DNA from: Breoghania corrubedonensis
GTDB lineage: Bacteria; Pseudomonadota; Alphaproteobacteria; Rhizobiales; Stappiaceae
Length of the DNA stretch: 64,000 bases
Assembly: GCF_003053845.1 (NCBI RefSeq)
Contig: NZ_QAYG01000001.1
Location: forward strand, 1,308,078-1,372,077
Direction: 5' to 3'
In this document: piece after piece, positions 9,738 to 18,686 of the stretch
How the letters are laid out: every line of letters begins with the position of its first letter
Position numbering within the stretch: position 1 is the first letter of the stretch
Position numbers and translations under genes: made by a program
The notes under the pieces: generated by a model
What the model was told of the DNA's origin: nothing
What the model saw: the letters and a program-made list of their open reading frames with translations, nothing else
Database searches by the model: none

Positions 9738-11069
9738 ATGACCGGGCAGCGCGTTACTGGGAATGCGGCCCCGGTGCTACAGGCGGACACGGGGTACGGC
9801 AAGGGGCACATGGCCGAAGCAACTCAGCGCAAGGCGAAACCGATGACGACCGCGTCGGATACGCAGTCTCAGGCGACCCGGAAGATGCCGCCCGCGAATT
9901 CGGACATCACGGGCACGCCGGAATTTGACGGCCTGCTGTCGCTCTTGCGCGTTGCCACGTGGCTCTACGATCCCCACAAGAACATGATCACCTGGCAGCG
10001 CATCTTCGCGGAGACGCCAGGCGAAACCCGCGCGCAAATTACCGAGCGCCTCGGCGACGTGGTGGCTCGCTACAGCGAGGAAGACCGCCCGAACCTGCTG
10101 CGGCACTACGAATCGGCCCTGCGCGATGGCCACCATGGTCCGGTAAGGTTCACGGTGATGAACCGCGCCGGCATCCCGACCCATATCGAAAGTGCTGCGA
10201 TCCGTTCGGAAACAAAGTCCGGCGTGCCGGTGGTGCGCGGCATTTTCCGCAATTGCGAGGAGGATGTGGGGCGGGAGGTGGCGCTACAGGATGCGCTGAC
10301 CTTGCTGAGCCGGCTAACGTCGATGTCGCCATCCGCGATCATGCTGCTCGACGAGAACGGACTGATCCGGTCCGCCAATCCCCAATTCCTGAGCACCTTT
10401 CACATTACCGACGAGCGAATGGTGGTGGCACGCCATATCCGTGCCTCCGGCAACGTGCTCGGCAAGGGCTTCGTGGCCACGATCGTCTCCCTTATGGAGA
10501 ACGCCAAGGACCTTGTGAACGCGCAACAGCGCTTTCAACTGGCCGACAACTCGATGGTGACGCTCACCTTCCGCTGCCAGCGGTTCGGGGTCAACGCGAA
10601 TGGCAAGGGGTTGCTGTTTGCCGGAGAAATCACCGACCCGGACGCCATCAACATGGGGGCGGTGTTCGACCGCCTTCCGACGCCGGCCATAGCGGTTACC
10701 CTGCATGACAACATGATCGCGGCTGCGAACACAGCAGCGCTGCGCACCTTCGGCCTGAGACGGGAGCATGTGGGTAACGACACGATCACGCAGATCCTGA
10801 TGCGCGGCAACGATATCGATCAGATCCGCCAGCACATCGCCGCGGATGGCGGCGAGGCGGGTTTCGTGTGTCCGGTACGCAGTCTTCTGGGAGGCGCGCT
10901 GAATTACCGGGTCAAGGCGAGCGAGTTTTCCGATGATGGGCGTTCGTTCCTGATCCTGGAATTCCACGAGACGAAGGCCGGCGCGACGCCCCGCGAAAAG
11001 ACCGCCCAGCACGGCGCGCGCCAGAAAAAGGGCCTGCTGAGCCGTGTCGTGGATCATCTCGACTTCTGA
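9738..11069 (+). CDS. PAS-domain signalling protein without kinase domain
   Basis: Protein of up to 443 aa with three PAS-like segments. The first, at ~65-170, ends in a PAC-type ESAAIRSETKSGVPVVRGIFRN. The second, at ~190-300, contains AIMLLDENGLIRSANPQF. The third, at ~310-405, contains AIAVTLHDNMIAAANTAALRTFG. No histidine kinase, GGDEF, EAL or output HTH follows; the C-terminus ends in a basic, disordered tail. It therefore probably acts as a partner or adaptor. The start is uncertain: 9738, 9810 and 9843 are all in frame. It is the last chromosomal gene before the tRNA locus. Confidence 0.7.
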   Translation: MTGQRVTGNAAPVLQADTGYGKGHMAEATQRKAKPMTTASDTQSQATRKMPPANSDITGTPEFDGLLSLLRVATWLYDPHKNMITWQRIFAETPGETRAQITERLGDVVARYSEEDRPNLLRHYESALRDGHHGPVRFTVMNRAGIPTHIESAAIRSETKSGVPVVRGIFRNCEEDVGREVALQDALTLLSRLTSMSPSAIMLLDENGLIRSANPQFLSTFHITDERMVVARHIRASGNVLGKGFVATIVSLMENAKDLVNAQQRFQLADNSMVTLTFRCQRFGVNANGKGLLFAGEITDPDAINMGAVFDRLPTPAIAVTLHDNMIAAANTAALRTFGLRREHVGNDTITQILMRGNDIDQIRQHIAADGGEAGFVCPVRSLLGGALNYRVKASEFSDDGRSFLILEFHETKAGATPREKTAQHGARQKKGLLSRVVDHLDF

Positions 11070-11396
11070 AGCAAGCCGCGTTGTCGGAACGCGCAACGGC
11101 AAGGGCAAAGGCGAGATCGCCCTGCGCATTTTCCACGGCTTCCGCTCGCCTCACAAACGCTCCGCGACCTCTTTGCCACGCGGGTTGGGGTGGTTGAACA
11201 CCATTGCCCCGTCCGTCCGTCCGCGTTCCGCGCGCCACCCTCTTGTGCGTGACTTCGGGAGCGGATCGGCGATGGTGACATGATCCGCAACACCTCGCCT
11301 CCGGCATCCGGTGATGAGGTCTCGATCGAAGTTGTTCTATCCGGTTGCCTGCCGCGAGCGATTGAGCTATGCAACGCACATTGACCGGCACAAGTT
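11070..11396. other. Gene-free stretch before tRNA-Arg remnant
   Basis: About 327 bp between the PAS gene and the broken tRNA. I see no coding sequence with family similarity. It probably contains the original tRNA-Arg promoter, but I cannot point to -35/-10 elements with confidence. Confidence 0.4.
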
Positions 11397-11438
<42 letters not shown>

Positions 11439-11573
11439 TGATGTCAAGGGGTTGGCAGAATATGAGGAGACCAAAAGAGGTAGTAGGAACAAGGATTTGC
11501 GAGGCCCTCGTTCTGATCTTTCAACTCGCGAAAAGTTCACGTAAGCACTGCGTAAGCAGTTGCGACACGGCAA

Positions 11574-11650
11574 GCACCCGTAGCTCAGCTGGATAGAGCG
11601 TCGCCCTCCGAAGGCGAAGGCCACAGGTTCGAATCCTGTCGGGTGCACCA
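11574..11650 (+). tRNA. tRNA-Arg(CCG)
   Basis: Complete 77-nt cloverleaf including an encoded CCA end. The acceptor stem GCACCCG pairs with CGGGTGC, the anticodon stem TCGCC pairs with GGCGA, and the loop CTCCGAA carries anticodon CCG at 11608-11610. The T arm ACAGG-TTCGAAT-CCTGT is perfect. It reads CGG arginine codons. It lies at the boundary between core and accessory DNA and is a probable integration target. Confidence 0.96.
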
Positions 11651-12492
11651 TTTCCCAATGAAATCCCATGATTGAGCCGCCACAGTTGTCGCATCAGCGT
11701 TCGACAATGCCCGAAAACATCTGGGATCGGGACTTGGCACCAATTGGCGGACTGGCTCGGCGAATTTCTCGGCATGGCGCATCATTTTGCTTCGGAGAAC
11801 GCAGCGTCGATCGATCGCCGACTGGCAGGGCTGGATGCGCCTGAAGGTGTAGCCAGGTTCAAATCAGGAGGGCGCATCCATCACAACTTGCTGCCGGCCA
11901 ATCCTCTTCACCTCTCGATGCTTCGGATGGAAACAGCGCTCCTCGACCAGCTATTTCGCACGGCAGCGTAGGAAGCGGACCCAATCCAGATACGTTTCAC
12001 GCGCGTTAACTTGTGCTTCTATCAGTGTGCGTCACTTTTTTGGCGCGATAGCCGCCGACCAAAAACTCGGCTGCTGGCAGGCAAAGGGTCGGTTCCCTCG
12101 CTGAGGATCGCGAGATAGCCTCGCAGTTGAAAGCTTGCCCCCGCCCCGCCCGGGTGATCTCTTCAACGATGCTCATCTTCTCCAAGTCGGCCATGGCCAG
12201 CGTGGATTGCGTCCCCTCGATCTGGGACAAACGCACCACCTCCTTACGCTTCTACATATAGGGGAAGAGTTTTAGTATCAGTTCGGGCAGGAGAACGCTC
12301 AATCAAAGGAGACTTAGGAGCTCGTTTCCTTCTTGATCTGCCGCTTTGACGTACCCGATTTGGGGCCGACTGCTGACGGGCCGCTTCCGCGAGACTTCGC
12401 TTGATTGGCGGCCTTTCGGGCGTCTCGGATGCTTCCGATCCTACCAGGCCATATCCGTTCGTCCGATCGTCCGTGTATCCGGAATATATCCG
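11651..12492. other. Decayed stretch downstream of tRNA-Arg
   Basis: About 840 bp lacking an intact gene, directly after the tRNA 3' end. Short open frames exist on both strands but none has family-wide similarity, apart from a possible Fic fragment listed separately. No integrase is present where one would be expected beside a tRNA attachment site. Such debris is typical of a tRNA hot spot that has taken several insertions. Confidence 0.5.
12006..12239 (-). pseudogene. Possible remnant of a Fic-family gene
   Basis: Open frame of 77 aa beginning with GTG. Its start, LSQIEGTQSTLAMADLE, resembles the SSQIEGTQ-type helix in the N-terminal region of Fic-family AMPylators. No Fic motif (HPFxxGNGR) follows and the rest has no recognised similarity. 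A TAG stop lies four codons upstream in the same frame. I read this as a small decayed fragment; it could equally be chance similarity. Confidence 0.3.
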
Positions 12493-13584
12493 TCACCCAG
12501 GCCTGCCGCGCACGACCACACAACGCATGTTTCCGGCGATGCGTGCTGCAGCCATGGCCTCGGCGAGCGCCTCCAGCGGGAATGAACGCGGTCGAATGAC
12601 GGACAGGTCCAGCAGTCCGGCGCGGGCGAGCGCGAATATGTCGGCAAGTGCGGTGCGGGGATACATGAAGTTGCCGATGATCTCCAACCCCATGCCCATG
12701 ACCTCAAGGTAATTGATCGGCAGGGGCACGGTCATCGAGCCCATCAGCACCAGCCGCCCGTTGCGCGACAGGCATCCGAGCGCCGCAAGCGTGGCGGACG
12801 CGCTGCCGGCCTGGCCGACCATGTCGAAGGCCAGTGCAACGGGACCGCCGGCGGCATCGCGCAATGCCGACGCGTCGGCCTTCACGTCGCCGCTGAGCAC
12901 CACCGTGCGCAGTCGCGGACCCGCGACATCCGCAAGCGCGGCCAGCGCGGACGCATTGCGGCCGGCAGCGACAACCCGCCCGGCACCCATTGCCAGCGCG
13001 ACCAGTACCGCCGCGCTGCCATAAGCGCCTGTGGCTCCGGAGATCACGACCGTTTCTCCCGCCGCAAGCCTTCCGCGCCTGAGCCCGCCATAGGGCACAG
13101 CGAAGCGCGCAGCAGAGGCCAAGATGTCGGCCTGCACGAAATCGAGCTCTTCCGCCACCGTTACCGCCGAGACCGGCCACAGCGCGTATTCGGCCAGCGT
13201 GCCGTCCGGCCAGTCGGCCTGCATCGCCGTACTCGACCCACCGAACGAGGTGATGCCGAGCAAGGCCTGCGCGGGATCGGCGACGTTCTCGCCAGCGGTA
13301 AAATGCGAAGACAGCACCACGCGCTGGCCGGGCTTCAGGTGCCAGACGTCGCGCCCGACGGCGGCCACCCGCCCGACGGCGTTGCTGCCCGGCGTGAAGG
13401 GACGATCCGGCGCAATATAGGTGGGGAGCTTACCCTCCACATAATCCTGCAGGTAGGAAGGGAGGATGACCGCCTCGATCTCGATCAGGGCGCTGCCGGC
13501 GCGCGGCTCGGGAATGGGGCGTTCGACGAGTTCGAGTTTTCCGCCCAGCCTGTCGAGCTGCCAGGCGCGCATCGTCTTGGGCAT
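12493..13584 (-). CDS. MDR-family alcohol dehydrogenase/quinone oxidoreductase
   Basis: NAD(P)H-dependent medium-chain oxidoreductase of 363 aa. The N-terminal GroES-like domain has PFTPGSNAVGRVAAVG. The Rossmann domain has VVISGATGAYGSAAVLVAL (~167-185). The zinc ligands of classical alcohol dehydrogenases (GHE and the four-cysteine lobe) are not evident, so it is nearer the zinc-free quinone oxidoreductase type. It follows the aldo/keto reductase gene by 12 bp on the same strand, implying one operon under the divergent AraC gene at 14775. The substrate is unknown; it is probably an aldehyde, enone or quinone. Confidence 0.8.
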   Translation of the reverse strand: MPKTMRAWQLDRLGGKLELVERPIPEPRAGSALIEIEAVILPSYLQDYVEGKLPTYIAPDRPFTPGSNAVGRVAAVGRDVWHLKPGQRVVLSSHFTAGENVADPAQALLGITSFGGSSTAMQADWPDGTLAEYALWPVSAVTVAEELDFVQADILASAARFAVPYGGLRRGRLAAGETVVISGATGAYGSAAVLVALAMGAGRVVAAGRNASALAALADVAGPRLRTVVLSGDVKADASALRDAAGGPVALAFDMVGQAGSASATLAALGCLSRNGRLVLMGSMTVPLPINYLEVMGMGLEIIGNFMYPRTALADIFALARAGLLDLSVIRPRSFPLEALAEAMAAARIAGNMRCVVVRGRPG

Positions 13585-13596
13585 GACCTGCCCTCC

Positions 13597-14679
13597 CTAC
13601 TCGGCACGTAGCGGCGATTCGCCGCCGACCCAACTCGGTCCGGCGACCGGATGGCCCTTCGGGAACCGGCTCGCCGCGTTGTAGGTCAAGACCCAGTTCG
13701 GATAACGCGGCGCCTCGGCACTGACCGCATCGAGCGCGGCGAGATCCTCTTCCTCGAGCGCGACGTCGACTGCGCCGATATTGTCGGTCAGCTGATCGAC
13801 CCGCTTGGCGCCGACGATGACGCTGTCGACCACCGGCCGCGACAACAGCCAGGCCAGCGCCACCTGCGCGGGCGTGGCATCGTGCTTGCCGGCGACCTCG
13901 CGAAGCACGTCGATGATGTCGAACACCCGGTCCTCGTCGACCGGCGGGAACTGATTGGCCGCGCCGCGACGGCCGCGGCGGGAATCGGCAGCAGCGCCCT
14001 CGCGGGTCACCTTGCCCGAGAGCAGGCCGCCCGCCAGCGGGCTCCAGCACAGCATGCCGACCCCTTGGTCGCTCATCGCCGGCGCCAGTTCGTCCTCGAC
14101 GCCGCGGCCGGCGAGCGAATAATAGGCCTGCACGGACACGAAGCGGGCAAGCCCCTCCTGCGCGGAGGCGCCCAGCGCCTTCATCATCTGCCAGGCCGCC
14201 AGGTTGGAGGCACCGATATAGCGCACCTTGCCCTGCCGCACCGCGTCGTCGAGCGCGCCGAGCGTTTCCTCGATGGGCGTCAGCGGGTCCCAGCGGTGGA
14301 TCTGGTAGAGGTCGATATAGTCGGTCTTCAGCCGCTTGAGGCTACCCTCCAGCGCATCCATGATGTGGATGCGCGACAGGCCGACATCGTTCGGACCGGC
14401 GCCAACGCGCGCATTGGCCTTGGTCGCCAGAACGACGTCCTTCCGCCGCGCGCCGAGCAGATCGCCCAGCAATTCTTCGGACTGGCCGCCGCTATAGACA
14501 TCGGCGGTGTCGATGAAGTTGATTCCGGCATTGAGCGCCGAGCCCAAAATCTCGCCGGCCGCCATGCGGTCGAGACCGCCGATGCCGCCGGTTCCCTCCA
14601 GCGTGCCGCCGAAGGTCATGGTCCCGAGGCAGAGCCGCGAGACGAACGTGCCGGTGTGGCCGAGTTGCGTATAGTGCAT
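13597..14679 (-). CDS. Aldo/keto reductase
   Basis: NADPH-dependent carbonyl reductase of 360 aa. The catalytic tetrad is visible: Asp and Tyr in FIDTADVYSGGQSEE, Lys in VVLATKAN, and His in YQIHRWDP. The C-terminus carries the family segment VIVGAKRVDQLTDNIGA that binds the cofactor phosphate. The frame is open upstream to 14826, but the family start MHYTQLGHTG is at 14679. It is the first gene of a two-gene operon with the MDR oxidoreductase and lies 95 bp from the divergent AraC regulator. Confidence 0.9.
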   Translation of the reverse strand: MHYTQLGHTGTFVSRLCLGTMTFGGTLEGTGGIGGLDRMAAGEILGSALNAGINFIDTADVYSGGQSEELLGDLLGARRKDVVLATKANARVGAGPNDVGLSRIHIMDALEGSLKRLKTDYIDLYQIHRWDPLTPIEETLGALDDAVRQGKVRYIGASNLAAWQMMKALGASAQEGLARFVSVQAYYSLAGRGVEDELAPAMSDQGVGMLCWSPLAGGLLSGKVTREGAAADSRRGRRGAANQFPPVDEDRVFDIIDVLREVAGKHDATPAQVALAWLLSRPVVDSVIVGAKRVDQLTDNIGAVDVALEEEDLAALDAVSAEAPRYPNWVLTYNAASRFPKGHPVAGPSWVGGESPLRAE

Positions 14680-14774
14680 GGTCGAAACTCCTGTACTTGA
14701 CAGTTTCGATATAAGGGTGCTCGCTTGGACGAACGACCTCGCTCCGTCCGCCATTCGTATCCAAAAGTCCAGAA

Positions 14775-15719
14775 ATGCGCGATCCGCTCTCAGACATCCT
14801 TTTGGCGATGCGCGTTTCCGGCGCAACGCCGGTGCGCTTCGAAAGCCGGGGCGGCTATGCCATGCGCTTTCCGGCCTTCAGGCACCTCAAGTTCGGCGCC
14901 CTGCTGTCGGGAAGCATGGAGTTGCGCCCTTCGAATGGGCCGGCCCTGCATCTGCAGGCGGGTGACTGCTACCTGCTGACCGACGGCGCGCCCTATGCCT
15001 CGCGGACGGGCGATCATCCGGAGATCGATGGCGAAGCCTATTTCGCCACCCATCGCGACCCCGACGGCGTGGTGCGGTTCGGTGAGGGTGCGCCGGACAA
15101 GATTGTTATCGGAGGGCGTTTCACCTTCGAGGAAACCGGTGCTGAATGGATGCGCCTTGCATTGCCGCCCGCCATTCGCATTCCCGCCGGCTCTCCAGTC
15201 GCGGCCCCCTTGCGGACCACGCTGTCGCTTCTGGGGCAAGAGGTGGGCGCCAATGCCGCCGGAGAAGACCTGATCGTCGCACGGCTCGCCGACATATTGC
15301 TGGTGCAGGCGCTACGCGCCTATCTGGCCATGACCGGGGATGAGACGCCTAGCTGGCTCGCGGGGCTTGCCGATCCGCGTCTCGGGCGCGCCTTGCGCGC
15401 GTTTCACGCCGAAATCGCCGGAGACTGGAGCGTCGGCCGCCTCGCCGCCGAAGCGGGCATGTCGCGCTCGTCCTTTGCCGACATCTTCCGGCGGCGGACC
15501 GGGCTGACGCCGATGGACTATGTCGCGCGCTGGCGCCTGTTCCGCATCCGTGCCGAGGTCATGCAGACCGACCGGCCGATCGCGGTCATCGCCGAGGACA
15601 ATGGCTGGCGCTCGCGCACCTCCTGCAGCCGGGCGTTCAGGGAGCTCTTTGGAGTTTCGCCACGTGAGGCCAAGGCCGGTGCGGCGGTCTTCCTCGCCGC
15701 GGAACGACATCAGGCATAG
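14775..15719 (+). CDS. AraC family transcriptional regulator
   Basis: Regulator of 314 aa. The N-terminal cupin-like sensing domain (AraC-binding type) spans ~1-190. The C-terminal double HTH (~205-305) contains WSVGRLAAEAGMSRSSFADIFRR and the second-helix region PIAVIAEDNGWRSRTSCSRAFRELFGVSP. It is divergent from the aldo/keto reductase-MDR operon, whose promoter it probably controls. Its last 10 bp overlap the 3' end of the convergent SDR gene, a tight packing that suggests the cluster moved as a unit. Confidence 0.9.
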   Translation: MRDPLSDILLAMRVSGATPVRFESRGGYAMRFPAFRHLKFGALLSGSMELRPSNGPALHLQAGDCYLLTDGAPYASRTGDHPEIDGEAYFATHRDPDGVVRFGEGAPDKIVIGGRFTFEETGAEWMRLALPPAIRIPAGSPVAAPLRTTLSLLGQEVGANAAGEDLIVARLADILLVQALRAYLAMTGDETPSWLAGLADPRLGRALRAFHAEIAGDWSVGRLAAEAGMSRSSFADIFRRRTGLTPMDYVARWRLFRIRAEVMQTDRPIAVIAEDNGWRSRTSCSRAFRELFGVSPREAKAGAAVFLAAERHQA

Positions 15720-16537
15720 TCGGTCGAAACACTGAGCTCTTTCCATCTCTCCAGTTCGTCGCTCCGTGTGCGCTCGGCCTGCGCAATCGCGGCGACCGCA
15801 TCCTTGCCGAGCGGCAGACGTAGGGGCGGATCATCCGACGCCACGGCCCTGAGAACGGCCTCCGCTCCCTTGCGGGGATCTCCCGGCTGCTTGCCATCAT
15901 AGTCGCGCTGCATTCGCGCCGTTGCGCCGACGACCGCGTCATACTCCGGCCGTCCGGCATCGATGGTGGTCGAGGATCCGGCAAAATCGGTCCGAAACCC
16001 GCCCGGCTCCACGATGGTGACGCGGACACCGATCAGGCTCATTTCCCGGGCGAGCGATTCCGAAAATCCCTCGACACCCCATTTGGCCGCCGAATAGGCC
16101 GCCCGTCCCGGCGCGCCGAGTCGCCCGCCGACCGAGGAAAACTGGACAATATGGCCGTTGCGCTGCTCGCGCATGTGCGGGATGGCCGCCTTGGTCATGA
16201 TGATGGTGCCGAACAGGTTGGCTTCGATCTGGCGGCGAAAGCTGTCCAGTGAGGTATCCTCGACCGAGCCGACATCACCGTAGCCCGCGTTGTTGACCAG
16301 CACGTCGAGCCGCCCGAACGCCGATACGGCAAGCTGCACAGCATTCTCCGCCGCGGCCGGATCGGTGACGTCGAGCGCCGCCGTTCGCACGCGAGCGCCA
16401 TGATCGCGCATCAGATCGGTAAGTTGGTCGGGATTGCGCGCGGTCGCGACGAGGTTGTCGCCGGACGCGAGGATGGCGTCGCACAAGGCCCTGCCAAAGC
16501 CGCGTGACGCGCCGGTTACCAGCCAGGTCCGTGTTAT
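15710..16537 (-). CDS. SDR family oxidoreductase with ATA at the expected start
   Basis: Short-chain dehydrogenase/reductase of about 275 aa. The cofactor motif TGASRGFG, NNAGYG, and catalytic Ser (FSSVGG) with YxxxK (YSAAKWGV) are all present. The first in-frame ATG lies after the TGASRGFG motif, so a protein from there would lack the cofactor site. Upstream, the only codon in the homologous start position is ATA at 16535-16537 (reading I-T-R-T-W-L-V-T-G), preceded by GAGAG about 6 nt before. An in-frame TGA lies a few codons further upstream. Either ATA is used poorly, or the gene is disabled, or the base is a sequencing error. It is the last gene of the four-gene operon. Confidence 0.75.
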   Translation of the reverse strand: MTRTWLVTGASRGFGRALCDAILASGDNLVATARNPDQLTDLMRDHGARVRTAALDVTDPAAAENAVQLAVSAFGRLDVLVNNAGYGDVGSVEDTSLDSFRRQIEANLFGTIIMTKAAIPHMREQRNGHIVQFSSVGGRLGAPGRAAYSAAKWGVEGFSESLAREMSLIGVRVTIVEPGGFRTDFAGSSTTIDAGRPEYDAVVGATARMQRDYDGKQPGDPRKGAEAVLRAVASDDPPLRLPLGKDAVAAIAQAERTRSDELERWKELSVSTDYA

Positions 16538-16559
16538 GTGATGCTCTCGTTTTGCTCAA

Positions 16560-17603
16560 TCAATTTTCGACCAGCCCCAGCCGGACCAAGCTCTCGGCGG
16601 TGGCGACAATGGCCTCTTCGGGGGAGCGCGGTTGCCAGCCGAGCAGGCGCTGAGCCTTTTCGCCCGAGGCGTTCATGTTGTAGCCGAGCATCGGCACGAT
16701 CCCCTTCAATGCCGGGTTCCGGCGCGCGGCCAGGCGCACCATCCAGTTGGGCAGCACCCGCGTCGGCACCTTGCTCGCGGCATGGCCCATCCGCTGCCGC
16801 AACACCCGTGCGACCTCGACCATCCACAGGCTGTCGCCTGATGTGGCCAGAAAGCGTTCGCCACTGGCGACGGGTTCGGTCATGGCGCGCAGATGCAAAT
16901 CGGCCACGTCGCGCACATCGACGAAGCAGGAATTGATCTTCGGGCATCCGCGCTGCCCGTCCATCAGGTTCTTGATCAGGCGGATGGAGTGCGAATAATC
17001 AGGGCCAAGCGCCGGGCCGAGAACGGCGACCGGATTGATCGCGGAGAGTTCAAGCCCCCGTCCTTCGCTCGCCACGAAATCCCACGCCGCACGTTCGGAC
17101 AACGTCTTCGACTTCTGGTACGGCGCGACATTGCCGGTCAGGTCGCTCCAGTCCGTCTCCTTGAAGGGCCGATGATAGCCCGGCTTGTGTCCGACGCCGA
17201 TCGCTCCGAAAGCCGACGTCAGCACGACGCGCTTGACGCCAGCGTTCCGGGCCGCGCGCAGGACCCGCAAATTGCCGTCGACGGCGGGCCTGATCCAGTC
17301 CTCCTCGCGGGTCCGATCGCCCGATGGCGTCGGCGATGCGCCATGCATCACATAGGCACAGCCTGCGGCAGCCTCGTCCCAGCCGTCATCGCCGGTGAGA
17401 TCGGCAACCACGAAAGTCAGGCGTTCGCCCGGTTCGGCGCCGCCTGTCCTGAGGTTGCCACGCACCTCCGCTTCGCGCCCCAGCGAGCGCACTGTTGTGC
17501 GTACGGCGTAGCCGGCAGTTAGCAGCGCCATGATGCAGTACTGGGCGATGAACCCGGTTCCGCCGGTGACGAGTACCTGCTTGTCGTTCATGTCGTTTCC
17601 CAT
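16560..17603 (-). CDS. NAD-dependent epimerase/dihydroflavonol reductase-like protein
   Basis: Extended SDR of 347 aa. The N-terminal NAD(P) motif is VLVTGGTGFIAQYC (~9-22). The catalytic YxxxK appears as YQKSK (~165), with LTSAFGAIG for the catalytic serine region. It resembles aldehyde/ketone reductases related to dihydroflavonol 4-reductase. The start overlaps the stop of the upstream aldo/keto reductase gene (TGATG), so the pair is coupled. A second in-frame ATG four codons later is possible. The natural substrate is unknown; xenobiotic aldehyde or ketone reduction is the likely role. Confidence 0.85.
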   Translation of the reverse strand: MGNDMNDKQVLVTGGTGFIAQYCIMALLTAGYAVRTTVRSLGREAEVRGNLRTGGAEPGERLTFVVADLTGDDGWDEAAAGCAYVMHGASPTPSGDRTREEDWIRPAVDGNLRVLRAARNAGVKRVVLTSAFGAIGVGHKPGYHRPFKETDWSDLTGNVAPYQKSKTLSERAAWDFVASEGRGLELSAINPVAVLGPALGPDYSHSIRLIKNLMDGQRGCPKINSCFVDVRDVADLHLRAMTEPVASGERFLATSGDSLWMVEVARVLRQRMGHAASKVPTRVLPNWMVRLAARRNPALKGIVPMLGYNMNASGEKAQRLLGWQPRSPEEAIVATAESLVRLGLVEN

Positions 17604-18616
17604 CAGCTCCTGTCCGAGGGGCGGCCCATGTCGCGACTGCCCTTCACGCGATCGGCGAGGCTCCCCAGTTCCGTCAGGTCGGCATCCGAAAGCAGCAGTT
17701 GCGCGCCGCCAACATTCTCATCGAGCCGCGATGGCTTGCGCGTACCCGGGATCGGCACGACGGCGAGCCCGAACACCTTGGAACGGCTGTGCAGCCACGC
17801 CAGCGCGATCTGCGCCGCAGTCGCATCATATCGGGCGGCAATCGCCTTGATCGCGTCGATCAGCCGGGCATTGTCGTCCTCGACAAATCGGTCATACAGC
17901 TTGCGCACGTCCTTTTCATCGAAGCTGCCGGGGTCGACACGGCCGGTGAGCTGACCGCGACCGAGCGGCGAATAAGGCACGAAGCCCACCCCAAGTTCGG
18001 CGGCGGTGGGAACGATGCTGTCCTCGACATGCCGCGAAAACAGCGACCATTCGGTCTGCAATGCCGCGATCGGATGGACCGCATGGGCCTCGCGCAATTC
18101 ATCCGCCGAAACTTCGGACAGGCCGAGGAAGCGCGCCTTGCCCTGCTTCACGAGATCGGCCATGGCACCGACAGACTCCGCCAGCGGCACTGCCGGATTA
18201 CGGCGGTGCATGTAATAAAGATCGATCACCTCAATCCCCAGCCTGCGCAGAGATCCATCGACCGCCTGCCGGATATATTCAGGACTGTTCTCGATCCTGA
18301 CCTGATCGATCGCCGGGCCGAAACGGTTGATCCCGAACTTGGTGGCTATTGTCACATGATCGCGGTTCGCTCGGATGAATGGCGCGATGAATTGCTCGTT
18401 CCTGCCTTCGCCGTAGATGTCGGCGGTGTCGAACAAGGTAACGCCGCGCTCCAGCGCCCGGTCCAGAGTTGCGAGCGCCTGTGCGCTGTCAGTCGGGCCG
18501 TAATAATCGGTCGCCATGGCCATACAGCCGAGGCCCTGAAGGCCGACGGTCGGTCCTTGCTGGCCCAGTTTCGTCGTGGGCAGCCCCGTCGTGGGCAGCG
18601 TTGTCATCTTACTCAT
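17603..18616 (-). CDS. Aldo/keto reductase
   Basis: Carbonyl reductase of 337 aa, AKR13-like. Tetrad residues lie in LFDTADIYGEGRNEQ (Asp, Tyr), VTIATKFGINRFG (Lys) and LYYMHRRNP (His). The C-terminal VVPIPGTRKPSRLDENVGG is the cofactor-binding signature. It is second in the operon, 70 bp after the third aldo/keto reductase gene and coupled to the epimerase gene downstream. An alternative start three codons later is possible. Confidence 0.9.
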   Translation of the reverse strand: MSKMTTLPTTGLPTTKLGQQGPTVGLQGLGCMAMATDYYGPTDSAQALATLDRALERGVTLFDTADIYGEGRNEQFIAPFIRANRDHVTIATKFGINRFGPAIDQVRIENSPEYIRQAVDGSLRRLGIEVIDLYYMHRRNPAVPLAESVGAMADLVKQGKARFLGLSEVSADELREAHAVHPIAALQTEWSLFSRHVEDSIVPTAAELGVGFVPYSPLGRGQLTGRVDPGSFDEKDVRKLYDRFVEDDNARLIDAIKAIAARYDATAAQIALAWLHSRSKVFGLAVVPIPGTRKPSRLDENVGGAQLLLSDADLTELGSLADRVKGSRDMGRPSDRS

Positions 18617-18686
18617 GACTCATCACTTTTTGGAAAGGTGCGTGTTTTTGGAAAGGCGCGCGGCGGGTTTGTTGCCATGGAAGCGT

